From: Luteimonas marina
Lineage (GTDB): Bacteria; Pseudomonadota; Gammaproteobacteria; Xanthomonadales; Xanthomonadaceae
Direction: 5' to 3'
DNA: 64,000 bases
Assembly: GCF_007859325.1 (NCBI RefSeq)
Contig: NZ_VOHK01000004.1
Location: 124,001 to 188,000 of the forward strand
Both the position numbers and the translations under genes were made by a program. Below the pieces are notes generated by a model. That model worked only from the letters and a program-made list of their open reading frames with translations. It did no database searches and was not told the DNA's origin. Below, one piece after another: positions 1 to 10,113 of the stretch; position 1 is the first letter of the stretch; the number at the start of each line of letters is the position of its first letter.

Positions 1-1724
<1,724 letters not shown>

Positions 1725-1725
<1 letters not shown>

Positions 1726-2069
1726 TGGCGCGGGGAGCGCGCCGCCCGCACCTGCCGCTGTCGGCGGTGCTGCTCGCCCAGGTCGCACTCTACGTGGCGT
1801 GGTTCCTCGGCGACCGGCACGTCGTCGCGGCGATGCTGGTGTTCGTGCTGCCGCTGGTGCTGCTGCTCGCCGGCACCCTCGCCGGCAGCGCGAAGGCGGC
1901 GTTCTGGGCCGGCGTGCTGGGGCTTTTCCTGTTCTGCCACGCGGTGATGATCGCGTGGTCGGAGCCCGGTGAACGGCTGTTCGCACTCGCCGCGATCGCG
2001 CTGTCGGTGCTGGCGGTGTTCGCCTCGAGCTGGGACGGGCTGCGCGCGCGGTTCGGCAGGAAGCGGTGA
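1725..2069 (+). CDS. DUF2069 small membrane protein
   Basis: This is a 114-residue protein made almost entirely of four hydrophobic segments, roughly residues 11-29, 34-53, 55-73 and 80-97. It matches the DUF2069 membrane family, which has no known function. It starts at ATG 1725, sharing one base with the wrbA stop. The arrangement with wrbA is, as I recall, common in Xanthomonadaceae, suggesting a conserved two-gene transcript. The C-terminus is basic (residues around RARFGRKR), consistent with a cytoplasmic end. The family assignment rests on layout and length rather than on a catalytic motif. Confidence 0.75.
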
Positions 2070-2148
2070 GCGGGTCGCAGCCGCCGATGCCGGCGGGGCG
2101 GAAAGGACTGCAAGCGCAGTCTCGTGCCAATCCCTTGCAGCTTGAATC

Positions 2149-2251
2149 CCGTCGTCCCGGCGAAAGCCGGGATCCATTTTGATGTTGCGGCCCTTCTGGA
2201 AGCAGACTGTAGGAAAATCAAGATGGATCCCGGCTTTCGCCGGGATGACGG
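2149..2251. repeat. REP-like inverted repeat (family A)
   Basis: Two arms of about 36 bases are near-perfect reverse complements separated by about 30 bases. The core of each arm is itself a hairpin (CCCGGCGAAAGCCGGGA). Related arms occur at 22515-22622, 28801-28885 and 49482-49511. It fills most of the gap between the DUF2069 gene and the asparaginase-like gene; I see no gene in 2070-2362. Confidence 0.9.
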
Positions 2252-2362
2252 GAAAGAATGTGCGTCCGTCGACACCGGGTGCAAGCGACCAGAGCGGAAT
2301 TTCCCGGACCGAAGCCACGAACACCACGCTCGGCGCGACCACGCGCCGGCAGGAGTACTGAA

Positions 2363-2851
2363 ATGGAAGAACTGCTGATCGTCACCACCGGCGGCACGAT
2401 CGACAAGATCTACTTCGACGACAAGTCCGACTACCAGATCGGCGACCCGCAGATCGGGCGCATGCTCGAGGAACTGGGCGTGGCGTTCCGCTTCAGCGTG
2501 ATCCCGATCCTGCGCAAGGACTCGCTGCACCTGGGCGACGCCGACCGCGAACTGGTGCGCGCGACCATCGCCGCGCAGCCGGCGCGGCACGTGCTGGTGA
2601 CCCACGGCACCGATTCGATGGTGGAGACGGCCAAGGTGCTGTCCACGATCGAGGGCAAGACCATCGTGCTGACCGGCGCGCTGAGCCCGGCGCGCTTCCG
2701 CGGCTCGGACGCCGAGTTCAACATCGGCACTGCCGTCGGCGCCGTGCAGTCGCTGCCGGCCGGCGTCTACATCGCCATGAACGGCCGCATCTGGGATCCG
2801 GCCAAGGTGCGCAAGAACGTCGACGCGAACCGGTTCGAGGCCGCGGGCTGA
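2363..2851 (+). CDS. Single-domain asparaginase-like protein
   Basis: This 162-residue protein corresponds to only the N-terminal domain of type I/II L-asparaginases, which are normally about 330 residues. It keeps the first threonine loop (TTGGTIDKIY, residues 8-17) and the second one (THGTDSM, near residue 77). The C-terminal domain is absent: a clean stop follows and no matching sequence lies downstream. The start is ATG 2363, preceded by AGGAG at a good distance. Stand-alone domains like this are annotated in xanthomonads as asparaginase-domain proteins, and I know of no proven activity. Full asparaginase activity is uncertain because part of the dimer and active-site framework is missing. 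Confidence 0.8.
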   Translation: MEELLIVTTGGTIDKIYFDDKSDYQIGDPQIGRMLEELGVAFRFSVIPILRKDSLHLGDADRELVRATIAAQPARHVLVTHGTDSMVETAKVLSTIEGKTIVLTGALSPARFRGSDAEFNIGTAVGAVQSLPAGVYIAMNGRIWDPAKVRKNVDANRFEAAG

Positions 2852-2909
2852 GGTCGCGACCGGATGGCGGCCGCGCCTGAGGGCGCAACCGCCGTCCCGC
2901 GGCACGGGA

Positions 2910-3470
2910 TCAATCCCCCAGCGCGTAGATCCCCGGCAGGTTCCTCCCCTGCTCGTGGAAGTCCATCCCGAACCCGAACACATAGCGATCCGGCACTTCC
3001 ACGCCCACGTAGTCGGCGCAGATGCCATCCACGCAGCGGTCGTGGGCCTTGGTCGCCAGCACCGCCACGCGCACGTCGACCGCGCCCTGGTCCTCGCACC
3101 AGTACTTCACCGCCTTGAGCGTGTGGCCCTCGTCGAGGATGTCGTCGGCCAGCAGCACGCGGCGGCCGCGCATCGGGGTCGCCGGGCGGTGCAGCCAGGC
3201 CAGGCCCGAACCCGTGGTGTTGCCGCGGTAGCGGGTGGCGTGCAGGTAGTCGAACTCGAGGTCGAGCCCGCGCTCGCCGAGGGCGAAGGCGAGTCCGGCG
3301 GCGAACGGCAGGCCGCCGTGCATCACGGTGATGAACAGCGGCGGCGTCTCGTCGTCGGCGTAGTCGACGGCGATCGCATCGGCCATCTCTTCGATCGCGT
3401 CGTCGAGCGCGTCGCGGTCGAAGATCAGTTCGGCCGTGTCGAGTACTTCGGACAGCCTGGGCACGTTCAT
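2910..3470 (-). CDS. hpt: Hypoxanthine-guanine phosphoribosyltransferase
   Basis: This cytoplasmic purine salvage enzyme joins hypoxanthine or guanine to PRPP, giving IMP or GMP. The 186 residues carry the PRPP-binding signature VLLADDILDEGHTL at 105-118. An N-terminal FITVMHGGLPFA region matches the flexible-loop part of the fold. The ATG at 3470 overlaps the nagZ stop (ATGA), so it is read as the second gene of a nagZ-hpt pair. This pairing is familiar from Xanthomonas, although the functional link between cell-wall recycling and purine salvage is unclear. Confidence 0.92.
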   Translation of the reverse strand: MNVPRLSEVLDTAELIFDRDALDDAIEEMADAIAVDYADDETPPLFITVMHGGLPFAAGLAFALGERGLDLEFDYLHATRYRGNTTGSGLAWLHRPATPMRGRRVLLADDILDEGHTLKAVKYWCEDQGAVDVRVAVLATKAHDRCVDGICADYVGVEVPDRYVFGFGMDFHEQGRNLPGIYALGD

Positions 3471-4474
3471 GCGGTCTGCCCCAGCTGCGCGCCGAGCTGC
3501 GCCTGCGCGCCGCCGTAGCGCGCGTCGGCGAGCAGGCCGTCCCAGCCCAGCCCGCCGCGTCCGATCAGGCCCACCAGCGCCATCGTGTTGAGCTTGCGAT
3601 GCTGCACCGCGGCCAGCGATTCCTCCGCCAGTTCGGGATGGCACACCAGCACCACGTCGCAGCCGGCGTCCAGGTGCGCGTCGACGCGCGCGCGGATGCC
3701 GCCGGCGGAGAACGCCGCGGCCATGCCGATGTCGTCGGAGAACACCACGCCGCGGAAACCCATCTCCTTACGCAGGATGTCGTTGATCCACACCGGCGAG
3801 TAGCCCGCCGGCTCCGGCGCGACCTGCGGATAGACCACGTGCGCCAGCATCACCGCGTCGGCGCCGGCGTCGATGCCGGCGACGAAGGGCACCAGGTCGT
3901 GCGCGCGGATCTCGTCGAGCGGACGGTTGTCGACCGCGTTGTCGAAGTGGGTGTCCTCGCGCACCGTGCCGTGGCCGGGGAAATGCTTGAGCGTGGCGGC
4001 CATGCCGACCGAATGCATGCCGCGCACGTAGGCGCGGGTGAACTCGGCGACGACCCGCGGGTCTTCGGAGAACGATCGGTCGCCGATGGCGAGGTTGCCG
4101 TGGCCCACGTCCACCACCGGCGCGAAGCTCAGGTCGACGCCGCTGGCGCGGATCTCGCTGGCCATCAGCCAGGCGTGTTCCTCGGCGAGCTTCAGCGCCG
4201 CCGCCGGGTCCTGGGCGTACAGCCGGTCGAAGCCTTCCAGCGCCGGCAGCTCGCTGTAGCCGTCGCGGAAGCGCTGCACGCGGCCGCCTTCCTGGTCGAC
4301 GCAGATCAGCAGCGGACGCGGCGCGGCCTCGCGGATCGCGGCGCACAGTTCGATCACCTGCGCCCTCGACGTGAAGTTGCGCTTGAACAGGATCACGCCC
4401 GCGCAGGCGTCGTGCTTGAGCCAGTCGCGCTCGCGCGCAGTGAGTTCCATGCCGGCAACGCCGATCACGAGCAT
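3467..4474 (-). CDS. nagZ: Beta-N-acetylhexosaminidase NagZ (GH3)
   Basis: This is a cytoplasmic GH3 enzyme of peptidoglycan recycling. It removes N-acetylglucosamine from anhydro-muropeptides and feeds the signal that can induce AmpC. The 335 residues show VDQEGGRVQR (59-68), the catalytic-loop motif KHFPGHGTVREDTH (163-176) and FSDD (245-248), which contains the nucleophile aspartate region. Length matches single-domain proteobacterial NagZ. ATG 4474 has a GGAG ribosome site eight to ten bases upstream. The stop overlaps the hpt start by four bases. Confidence 0.95.
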   Translation of the reverse strand: MLVIGVAGMELTARERDWLKHDACAGVILFKRNFTSRAQVIELCAAIREAAPRPLLICVDQEGGRVQRFRDGYSELPALEGFDRLYAQDPAAALKLAEEHAWLMASEIRASGVDLSFAPVVDVGHGNLAIGDRSFSEDPRVVAEFTRAYVRGMHSVGMAATLKHFPGHGTVREDTHFDNAVDNRPLDEIRAHDLVPFVAGIDAGADAVMLAHVVYPQVAPEPAGYSPVWINDILRKEMGFRGVVFSDDIGMAAAFSAGGIRARVDAHLDAGCDVVLVCHPELAEESLAAVQHRKLNTMALVGLIGRGGLGWDGLLADARYGGAQAQLGAQLGQTA

Positions 4475-4562
4475 CCGCGGGTCTCCTTCGCGTGCGCGGC
4501 TGCGCACGGGCGGCATTGTCGCAGATGGCCGCCGGGCGGGCGCGAACGGCGTGCGCCCCGGT

Positions 4563-5252
4563 TCAGACCCGGCAGCCGTCCGGGCCGCAGGCCGCGTCCG
4601 GCGACGGCGCCCCGCCGGGCGCGTCGCCTCCGGCCTGCCGCAGCGCCTGCGCGAACAGTTCCGGCGGCTGCGCGCCCTGGACCGCGAGGCGGCCGTCGAT
4701 GACGAAGGTCGGCACCGAGCGGATGCCCATGGCCTGCGCCTGCGCGACATGGGCGCGGACCTCGGCCTCGCCTTCCGTGCCGTCGAGCAGGGCGCGGACG
4801 CGCGCTTCCGGCAACCTCCCGGCGCGGCCGGCGGCGACCAGCACTTCCGGGTCGGCAAGGTTGCGGCCTTCCGCGAAATGCGCATGGAACAGCGCCTCGC
4901 CGACTGCACCGGCGTCGCCCTCGCGTGCCGCCAGCCAAAGCAGGCGGTGCGCGGGCAGCGTGGTCACGCGGACCTGGCCGCGGTCGAAGTCGAACGGCAG
5001 GCCCTCGGCGCGCGCGGTGGCCTGGGTGCTGGCGAGGATCTGCTCGGTGCGTTCGGTGCCGCCGAACTTCGCGGCGTAGGCCTCGCGCAGGGGGACCGGC
5101 TCGGGTCCGGCGTCGGGATCGAGCAGGAACGGATGCCAGTGGACCTCGACCTCGGGCGCGTCGTCGCCCAGCAGTTCGAGGCCGCGCTGCAGGCGGCGCT
5201 TGCCGATCCAGCACCAGGGGCAGACGACGTCGGACCAGATGTCGATTCTCAT
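4563..5252 (-). CDS. FrnE-like DsbA family oxidoreductase
   Basis: This 229-residue protein has a thioredoxin fold with a CPWC active site at residues 11-14, at the very N-terminus. It has no signal peptide, so it is probably cytoplasmic. That combination, the WSDVVCPWCWIG opening and a late IRSVPTFVIDG cis-proline motif place it in the FrnE/polyketide-isomerase branch of DsbA proteins. Some members are disulfide isomerases or glutathione-linked oxidoreductases; the substrate here cannot be told. The C-terminus carries two more cysteines in a short proline/glycine-rich tail (around ACGPDGC), which resembles a metal- or disulfide-forming add-on. Confidence 0.88.
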   Translation of the reverse strand: MRIDIWSDVVCPWCWIGKRRLQRGLELLGDDAPEVEVHWHPFLLDPDAGPEPVPLREAYAAKFGGTERTEQILASTQATARAEGLPFDFDRGQVRVTTLPAHRLLWLAAREGDAGAVGEALFHAHFAEGRNLADPEVLVAAGRAGRLPEARVRALLDGTEGEAEVRAHVAQAQAMGIRSVPTFVIDGRLAVQGAQPPELFAQALRQAGGDAPGGAPSPDAACGPDGCRV

Positions 5253-5290
5253 GGACCGATCATGGGCGCCGGTGCCGCAGCCGCCAAGCC

Positions 5291-5794
5291 TCAGCCGCGC
5301 TCTTCAGCGTTCCAGCCCACGTACGGCCGCGAGGCCAGCGCCAGGTTGTAGTAGCGCGCCTGGTCGGTGACTTCCCGGCCCAGCCAGCCGGGACGCTCGA
5401 AGGCCTCGTCGGCATGCGCCAGTTCGATCTCGGCCACCACCAGCCCGGTGTTGTCGCCGCCGAACTCGTCAACTTCCCACAGGTGCCCCGCATGCCGGAC
5501 AAGGTGCCGGCGCTTGTCGATCACGCCACCCATGCACAGCGCCAGCAGCGCGCGGGCGTCGTCGACCGGGATCGGATAGTCGAACTCCTGCCGCGTATGC
5601 CCGAGTTCGCGCGACTTGAGATTGAGGAACGCGGCGTCGCCCTGGATGCGCACGCGCACCGAGGCCTTCTGCTCGCCGCGGTCCATCGCGCCGAGGTCGT
5701 TGATGTAGCCCTGCGCCATCGGCAGCACGGCGTGCGCGGCGGCGCGCCAGCCATCGCCGGTGACCAGGAACTTGCGTTCGATTTCGAGGGGCAT
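5291..5794 (-). CDS. CYTH domain protein (triphosphate tunnel metalloenzyme family)
   Basis: This 167-residue protein opens with MPLEIERKFLV, the ExExK motif that defines CYTH/TTM enzymes. Charged beta strands expected in the triphosphate tunnel follow (SVRVRIQGD, FDYPI, WEVDEF, VVAEIEL). Family members hydrolyse inorganic triphosphate or bind nucleotides with divalent metal; the single-domain bacterial type is often a tripolyphosphatase. Start ATG 5794 is chosen because the motif begins there; the frame upstream runs into the heptamer repeat. No clear ribosome site is visible, since the repeat abuts the start codon. Confidence 0.9.
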   Translation of the reverse strand: MPLEIERKFLVTGDGWRAAAHAVLPMAQGYINDLGAMDRGEQKASVRVRIQGDAAFLNLKSRELGHTRQEFDYPIPVDDARALLALCMGGVIDKRRHLVRHAGHLWEVDEFGGDNTGLVVAEIELAHADEAFERPGWLGREVTDQARYYNLALASRPYVGWNAEERG

Positions 5795-5795
5795 G

Positions 5796-5917
5796 GGTGA
5801 TTCGTGATTCGTGATTCGGCGGAGCATACCGCTGTCATCCCGACCCCGGACTTGATCCGGGGTCGGGATGACAACATTGTGCTCTTACGAATCACCAATC
5901 ACGAATCACCAATCACC
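5796..5917. repeat. Heptamer-unit inverted repeat with nested REP hairpin
   Basis: The left arm reads as three GTGATTC units and the right arm, on the other strand, as alternating GTGATTG/GTGATTC units. Between them lies a second perfect hairpin (CATCCCGACCCCGGA and its complement, about 5834-5872). The element fills the whole gap between the rlmD stop and the CYTH start, and the rlmD TGA is part of its first unit. Confidence 0.85.
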
Positions 5918-7259
5918 GCTTCTCGAACACCGCAATCGACTCCACGTGCGCCGTCTGCGGGAACATGTCCATCACGCCCGCGCTGCGCAGCGTCCAGCCG
6001 CGTTCGTTGACGAGGTGGCCGGCGTCGCGCGCGAGCGAGGCCGGGTGGCAGCTGACGTAGACGATGCGGCCGAAGCGCTCCAGCGGCAGCTGGCGCAGCA
6101 CGTCGATCGCGCCCGAGCGCGGCGGGTCGAGCAGCAGCCTGTCGAAGCCCTGGCGCATCCACGCGGTGCCGCGCTGGTCCCGGGTGAGGTCGGCGGCATG
6201 GAAGGTGGCGTTGCCGAGCCCGTTCAGCGCGGCGTTCTCCCTTGCGCGCGCCACCAACCCCGCCTCGCCCTCCACCCCCACCACTTCCGCGGCGAGCCGC
6301 GCCAGCGGCAGGGTGAAGTTGCCCAGGCCGCAGAACAGGTCCAGCACGCGATCCGTCGACTGCACGTCGAGCAGCCCGAGCGCGTGCGCGATCATCGCCT
6401 CGTTGAGCGGCGCGTTGACCTGGATGAAATCGAGCGGCCGGAACGCAAGCGTGACGTCCCACGGTTCGAGGCGGAACGCCAGCGACGGCTGCGCCGGCCA
6501 CAGCGGATGCACCGAATCGATGCCACCGGGCTGCAGGAACATGGCGACGCGGTGCTGTTCGGCAAACGCGAGCAGCGCCGCGACATCCGCCTCGCCCAGC
6601 GGCTCCAGGTGGCGGAACACCAGCGCGACGCCGTCGAAGTCGGGCGTCGGATCGCCGACGATGAATTCGATCTGGGGAATCCCGCGCCGCGCCTGCAGTC
6701 CGTCGACCAGCGCCGACAGCGCCGGGATCATCGCACCGACCGCCGGCACCACGGTATGGCACTCGTGCAGGTCGGCGACGAAGCGCGGATCGCGCTCGCG
6801 GAAGCCGACCAGGGTCTTGTCCTTCTTCTCCACGCGCCGCACCGAGAACCGCCCCTTGCGCCGGTAGTGCCAGGCGCCGCCGGTCAGCGGCGTCAGCACC
6901 GCCTCCGGCGTGACGTGGCCGATCCGCTCGAAGTTCTCCAGCAGCACCCGCTGCTTGGCGAGGATCTGCTTCGATTCCTCCAGGTGCTGCAGCGCGCAGC
7001 CGCCGCACACGCCGAAATGCGCGCAGCGCGGCTCGACGCGGTCGGGCGAGGCCTGCAGCACTTCGACGGTATCGGCCTCGTCGAAATGGCGCGAGCGCGC
7101 GGTCTGCTTCGCCATCACCCGCTCGCCCGGCAGCGCACCCGCCACAAAGATGGTCTTGCCGGCGTTCGGATGTCCCGCAGCGCGACGGGCGACGCCGCGG
7201 CCGTCGTGGCTCAGGTCGAGGATGTCGGCGGGGAACGGGGTCTGATCGATGCGGGCCAC
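5913..7259 (-). CDS. rlmD: 23S rRNA (uracil-1939-C5)-methyltransferase RlmD
   Basis: This SAM-dependent enzyme makes m5U1939 in 23S rRNA. The 448 residues show an N-terminal TRAM-like part and the 4Fe-4S cysteine pattern EPRCAHFGVCGGC (C79, C85, C88), with another candidate cysteine in LHECHTVVP. The SAM site is VLDLFCGLGNFTLPLA, followed by LLLDPPRSGA. The catalytic cysteine motif is VSCHPASLARD near the C-terminus. All features fit RlmD rather than RlmC or TrmA. Its stop codon is formed by the first unit of a heptamer repeat, so the extreme C-terminus (FEKR) may have been set by that element. Confidence 0.95.
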   Translation of the reverse strand: MARIDQTPFPADILDLSHDGRGVARRAAGHPNAGKTIFVAGALPGERVMAKQTARSRHFDEADTVEVLQASPDRVEPRCAHFGVCGGCALQHLEESKQILAKQRVLLENFERIGHVTPEAVLTPLTGGAWHYRRKGRFSVRRVEKKDKTLVGFRERDPRFVADLHECHTVVPAVGAMIPALSALVDGLQARRGIPQIEFIVGDPTPDFDGVALVFRHLEPLGEADVAALLAFAEQHRVAMFLQPGGIDSVHPLWPAQPSLAFRLEPWDVTLAFRPLDFIQVNAPLNEAMIAHALGLLDVQSTDRVLDLFCGLGNFTLPLARLAAEVVGVEGEAGLVARARENAALNGLGNATFHAADLTRDQRGTAWMRQGFDRLLLDPPRSGAIDVLRQLPLERFGRIVYVSCHPASLARDAGHLVNERGWTLRSAGVMDMFPQTAHVESIAVFEKR

Positions 7260-7407
7260 GTGGCGTCAGGCTGCGTGCGGGGGCTGCATTGTCGCAGAAC
7301 TGGTTGCGGTTCCATGCGGCCGGAGTGGGAACGTTCCGTCCGGCGTCGACGGTTGCCCACTCCACAGGAACCGAAAACGCCTGCCGCGGCATGCGCCACA
7401 ACGACCG

Positions 7408-8019
7408 TCACTTCTGCTTCCAGGCCCCGCCCTGCTGATACCACCACCCACTGCGCGCACTGGCGACCCACTGCTTCGCGAACACGTCGCGGATCTGCGA
7501 CTCCCACTCCGGATGACCATTGGCCACAGCGATCTCGCGATACACCGCCTTGCGGTCGCGATTGTCGTCGGCAACCGCAGCGTTCACCGCCACCCGGTCC
7601 TTGATCGCCAGCTTCGAGGCATCGCGCACCACGATCGTGCCGTCGCCACCGAAGCCGAGCGCGCCGGAGTCGAAATGCGGCCGCAGCGTCGAATTGAAGC
7701 GCGATTCCATCCGCGACTGGATCGCCTGGATGGCCGGGGTGCGGATGCTGATGTCGGGCTGCGATTGCGCATGCGCGCTGCCGATGCCCAGCAGCACCAG
7801 CGGATCGAACCGCAGCCGCTGCAGCAGGGCCATGCCGCCATCGCCCGGTGGCGCGGCCTCCGGCGCCGGCTGCGAGGGCTGGGCCTCGTCGCCGATCACC
7901 TTCTCGACGAACTCGCGCGCGGCCTCGCGCGCCTCGGCGGCGGGGAAATAGACGTTGATGGTGACGCAGGCGCACAGCGCCAGCGCGAAGAGGATCGGCA
8001 TTCCCACGAGGCGACGCAT
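7408..8019 (-). CDS. ydbL: YdbL-like DUF1318 lipoprotein
   Basis: This 203-residue secreted protein has a hydrophobic N-terminus ending LALCACVT, where Cys18 is the likely lipidated residue. The mature part starts TINVYFPAAEA, a phrase I associate with lipoprotein-type DUF1318 proteins. The C-terminal half carries the DUF1318 core, ending in a GWWYQQGGAWKQK-type tail. In E. coli ydbL lies beside ydbH and ynbE. YdbH is one of the AsmA-like proteins needed for phospholipid transport to the outer membrane. Here the gene follows ydbH by 44 bases on the same strand. The start at ATG 8019 is fixed by the signal peptide. Its specific role is inferred from the partner. Confidence 0.8.
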   Translation of the reverse strand: MRRLVGMPILFALALCACVTINVYFPAAEAREAAREFVEKVIGDEAQPSQPAPEAAPPGDGGMALLQRLRFDPLVLLGIGSAHAQSQPDISIRTPAIQAIQSRMESRFNSTLRPHFDSGALGFGGDGTIVVRDASKLAIKDRVAVNAAVADDNRDRKAVYREIAVANGHPEWESQIRDVFAKQWVASARSGWWYQQGGAWKQK

Positions 8020-8063
8020 GTGACGGCTCCCGTTGCGTTGATGGCCGCCCCCGGGCGGTCCGG

Positions 8064-10079
8064 TCAATCCACCACCGGCGCGATATCGCCGGCGGCCACC
8101 GCGGCGAGGCGTTCGAGCAGCGTCGGCCAATCGACGTCGCGATTGAACCCGACCACCTGCAGCTTCGGCACGCCCGCGCCTTCGACGATAGTAAATCCGG
8201 CGCCCGCTGAATGCAGGCCCGACATGCGGCAGACCTCGTTCTCCAGCCGGCAGGCGATGCCGATGCGACGGTAGCCGAAGTCGTCGAACAGGCCGATCAG
8301 CCGGCCCTGCAGGCTGGTCACGAACGAGGCGTCGCCGACGCTGGAGATGTCCTGCACCGCGCGCTGGCTGATGCGCTGGCGCACGCCGGGGCGCGGCTGC
8401 GTGTGGAATTCGGCGTCGAACGCGGTCGCGGTCCAGTCGACCAGGCGCAGGCCGTCGACGCGGCCATGCAGGCGGCCGGTGATGCTGCCGAAGTCGAACA
8501 CCTCGGTGAAGCCGAGCAGGTCGAGGTCGTGCAGCGCCAGGTCCGCCGACAGGGTTGGCGCAACGCCGAACGGCCGCTCCATCGACAGCGCGCCGACGTC
8601 GACGCGGCCGTCGAACACCTGCATCGACAGCCCGCCGTCGAAGTCGAGCCGTTCATCGGCATAGCGCGCACTCGGGATGCGTCCGCTGAGCGTGCCGCGG
8701 AACGCAGGCCAGCCCAGCGCCTGCGCGAGCGCGCCGACGTCGAGCGCATCGAGCTCGAGGCCGAAGCCGATGCGCAGGCCACCCTCCGCATCGGGCGGGC
8801 GCAGGCTGAATCCGTCGAGGCGGACCGTGCCGCCGAGCATCGACAGCTCCGCCACCTCGCGCAGGCGCAGGCTGCCGGCTTCGCTGCGCATCGGCAGCCG
8901 CACCGGGCCGAAGGCAAGTTCGTACAGGGCCCCGCCCTGCCAGCGCAGTTCGCTGTCGACGGCCGCGCCGGTCGCATGGCGCAGCGTGCCGGCGAGCCGG
9001 TCGATATGGAAACGCTGGCGCGGATCGGTGATCGTCAGCGCATCGATCCTGGCGTCGACGGCGGAGAGGTTGCCGCGGTCGATACGCGCCGCGACTTCGA
9101 ATGCCCCGTCCAGGCCGAGTCCCGACAGGCCGGCCAGGCCGAGCCAGCCCGACAGGTAGCGATCGGGCAACTGTGCGGCATCGCGGCTGCGCGCGATGAC
9201 ATCGAGCGCCTGCACGCTGCCGTCGCCCGCCAGCGCCCCGGCGCCTTCGATCGAGAGGACATCGCCGTCGTCCCACGCCAGGCGCGGCACGTCCCAGCCA
9301 CCGCCGGCGCGCTGCATCGCATCGACGCGCAACCACACGGGCGCTCCCCCCAGGGCGACATAGGTGTTGCCATACAGCAGTTCGCCGCCGCGCAGGCTGC
9401 CGTCGATCGCCGCCAGCGCGCCGGCCCGGGCGGGCTGGCGGAAGTCGATGTGCACCTGCGCATCGAGATCGCCGATCGCGACGGCGCCGTCCGTCGATTC
9501 CAGCGACAGCGCGTCGATCGCCAGCCGCACATCCGCGCGCAGCGGACGGCCCGCCGGCGTTTCGACGACGACCGGACCGCTCGCGCGGCCGCCGGTGATC
9601 CGTCCGGCTTCCCATGCCCGGGCCAGCAACGCCTGCGCCCAGGCGATCGGGACCCGCGTGAGTTCGAGTTCGGTGGCATCGGGCGCAGCGGCATTGCGAT
9701 GCAGCGATGCCCTTGCGTCGCCGCTCGACAGCAGCGCGTCGGTGGTCGCGGCGGACAGGTCCAACGCCAGCCGCATCGACGGCGCGCCGTCCGCGCGCAG
9801 CGGGCCTTCGCACTGCCACGCCCCCTGCGGGCGCCGCGAAACGGGACAGCGCCAGTCGACATTCCGGAAGCGGTACCCGGCGACATCCGCATCGATGCGC
9901 GCCGCCGCGACGTGCAGTTCCCCCTGCTCCGCCCCCGCGGGCCACCGCAGCTGCACCTTCACCTCGCGCAGTTCGACCCCGGCGGCCTGGATCCGCGCGA
10001 TGCCGGCGCTCGCCGTCCGCGCCTGCGCCGGGCATGCGGCCAGCGCCAGCAGCAACAGCGTTAAGATGCGCCCAGGCAT
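8064..10079 (-). CDS. ydbH: YdbH-like AsmA-family envelope protein
   Basis: This is a 671-residue protein with an N-terminal signal or anchor (RILTLLLLALAACPAQA) and then repetitive beta-rich sequence throughout. There are many short alternating strands such as DGRVDVGALSMERPFG. The C-terminal block GFTIVEGAGVPKLQVVGFNRDVDW is the conserved end of YdbH proteins. In E. coli, YdbH, TamB and YhdP are partly redundant inner-to-outer membrane bridges for phospholipids. It is smaller than E. coli YdbH (about 880 residues). ATG 10079 is followed directly by the signal sequence. The start is 34 bases from the divergent response regulator start. YdbL is next on the same strand, supporting the assignment. 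Confidence 0.8.
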   Translation of the reverse strand: MPGRILTLLLLALAACPAQARTASAGIARIQAAGVELREVKVQLRWPAGAEQGELHVAAARIDADVAGYRFRNVDWRCPVSRRPQGAWQCEGPLRADGAPSMRLALDLSAATTDALLSSGDARASLHRNAAAPDATELELTRVPIAWAQALLARAWEAGRITGGRASGPVVVETPAGRPLRADVRLAIDALSLESTDGAVAIGDLDAQVHIDFRQPARAGALAAIDGSLRGGELLYGNTYVALGGAPVWLRVDAMQRAGGGWDVPRLAWDDGDVLSIEGAGALAGDGSVQALDVIARSRDAAQLPDRYLSGWLGLAGLSGLGLDGAFEVAARIDRGNLSAVDARIDALTITDPRQRFHIDRLAGTLRHATGAAVDSELRWQGGALYELAFGPVRLPMRSEAGSLRLREVAELSMLGGTVRLDGFSLRPPDAEGGLRIGFGLELDALDVGALAQALGWPAFRGTLSGRIPSARYADERLDFDGGLSMQVFDGRVDVGALSMERPFGVAPTLSADLALHDLDLLGFTEVFDFGSITGRLHGRVDGLRLVDWTATAFDAEFHTQPRPGVRQRISQRAVQDISSVGDASFVTSLQGRLIGLFDDFGYRRIGIACRLENEVCRMSGLHSAGAGFTIVEGAGVPKLQVVGFNRDVDWPTLLERLAAVAAGDIAPVVD

Positions 10080-10113
10080 CGAGCGAGCATATCCCCTGCG
10101 CAGGGAGGCGACG

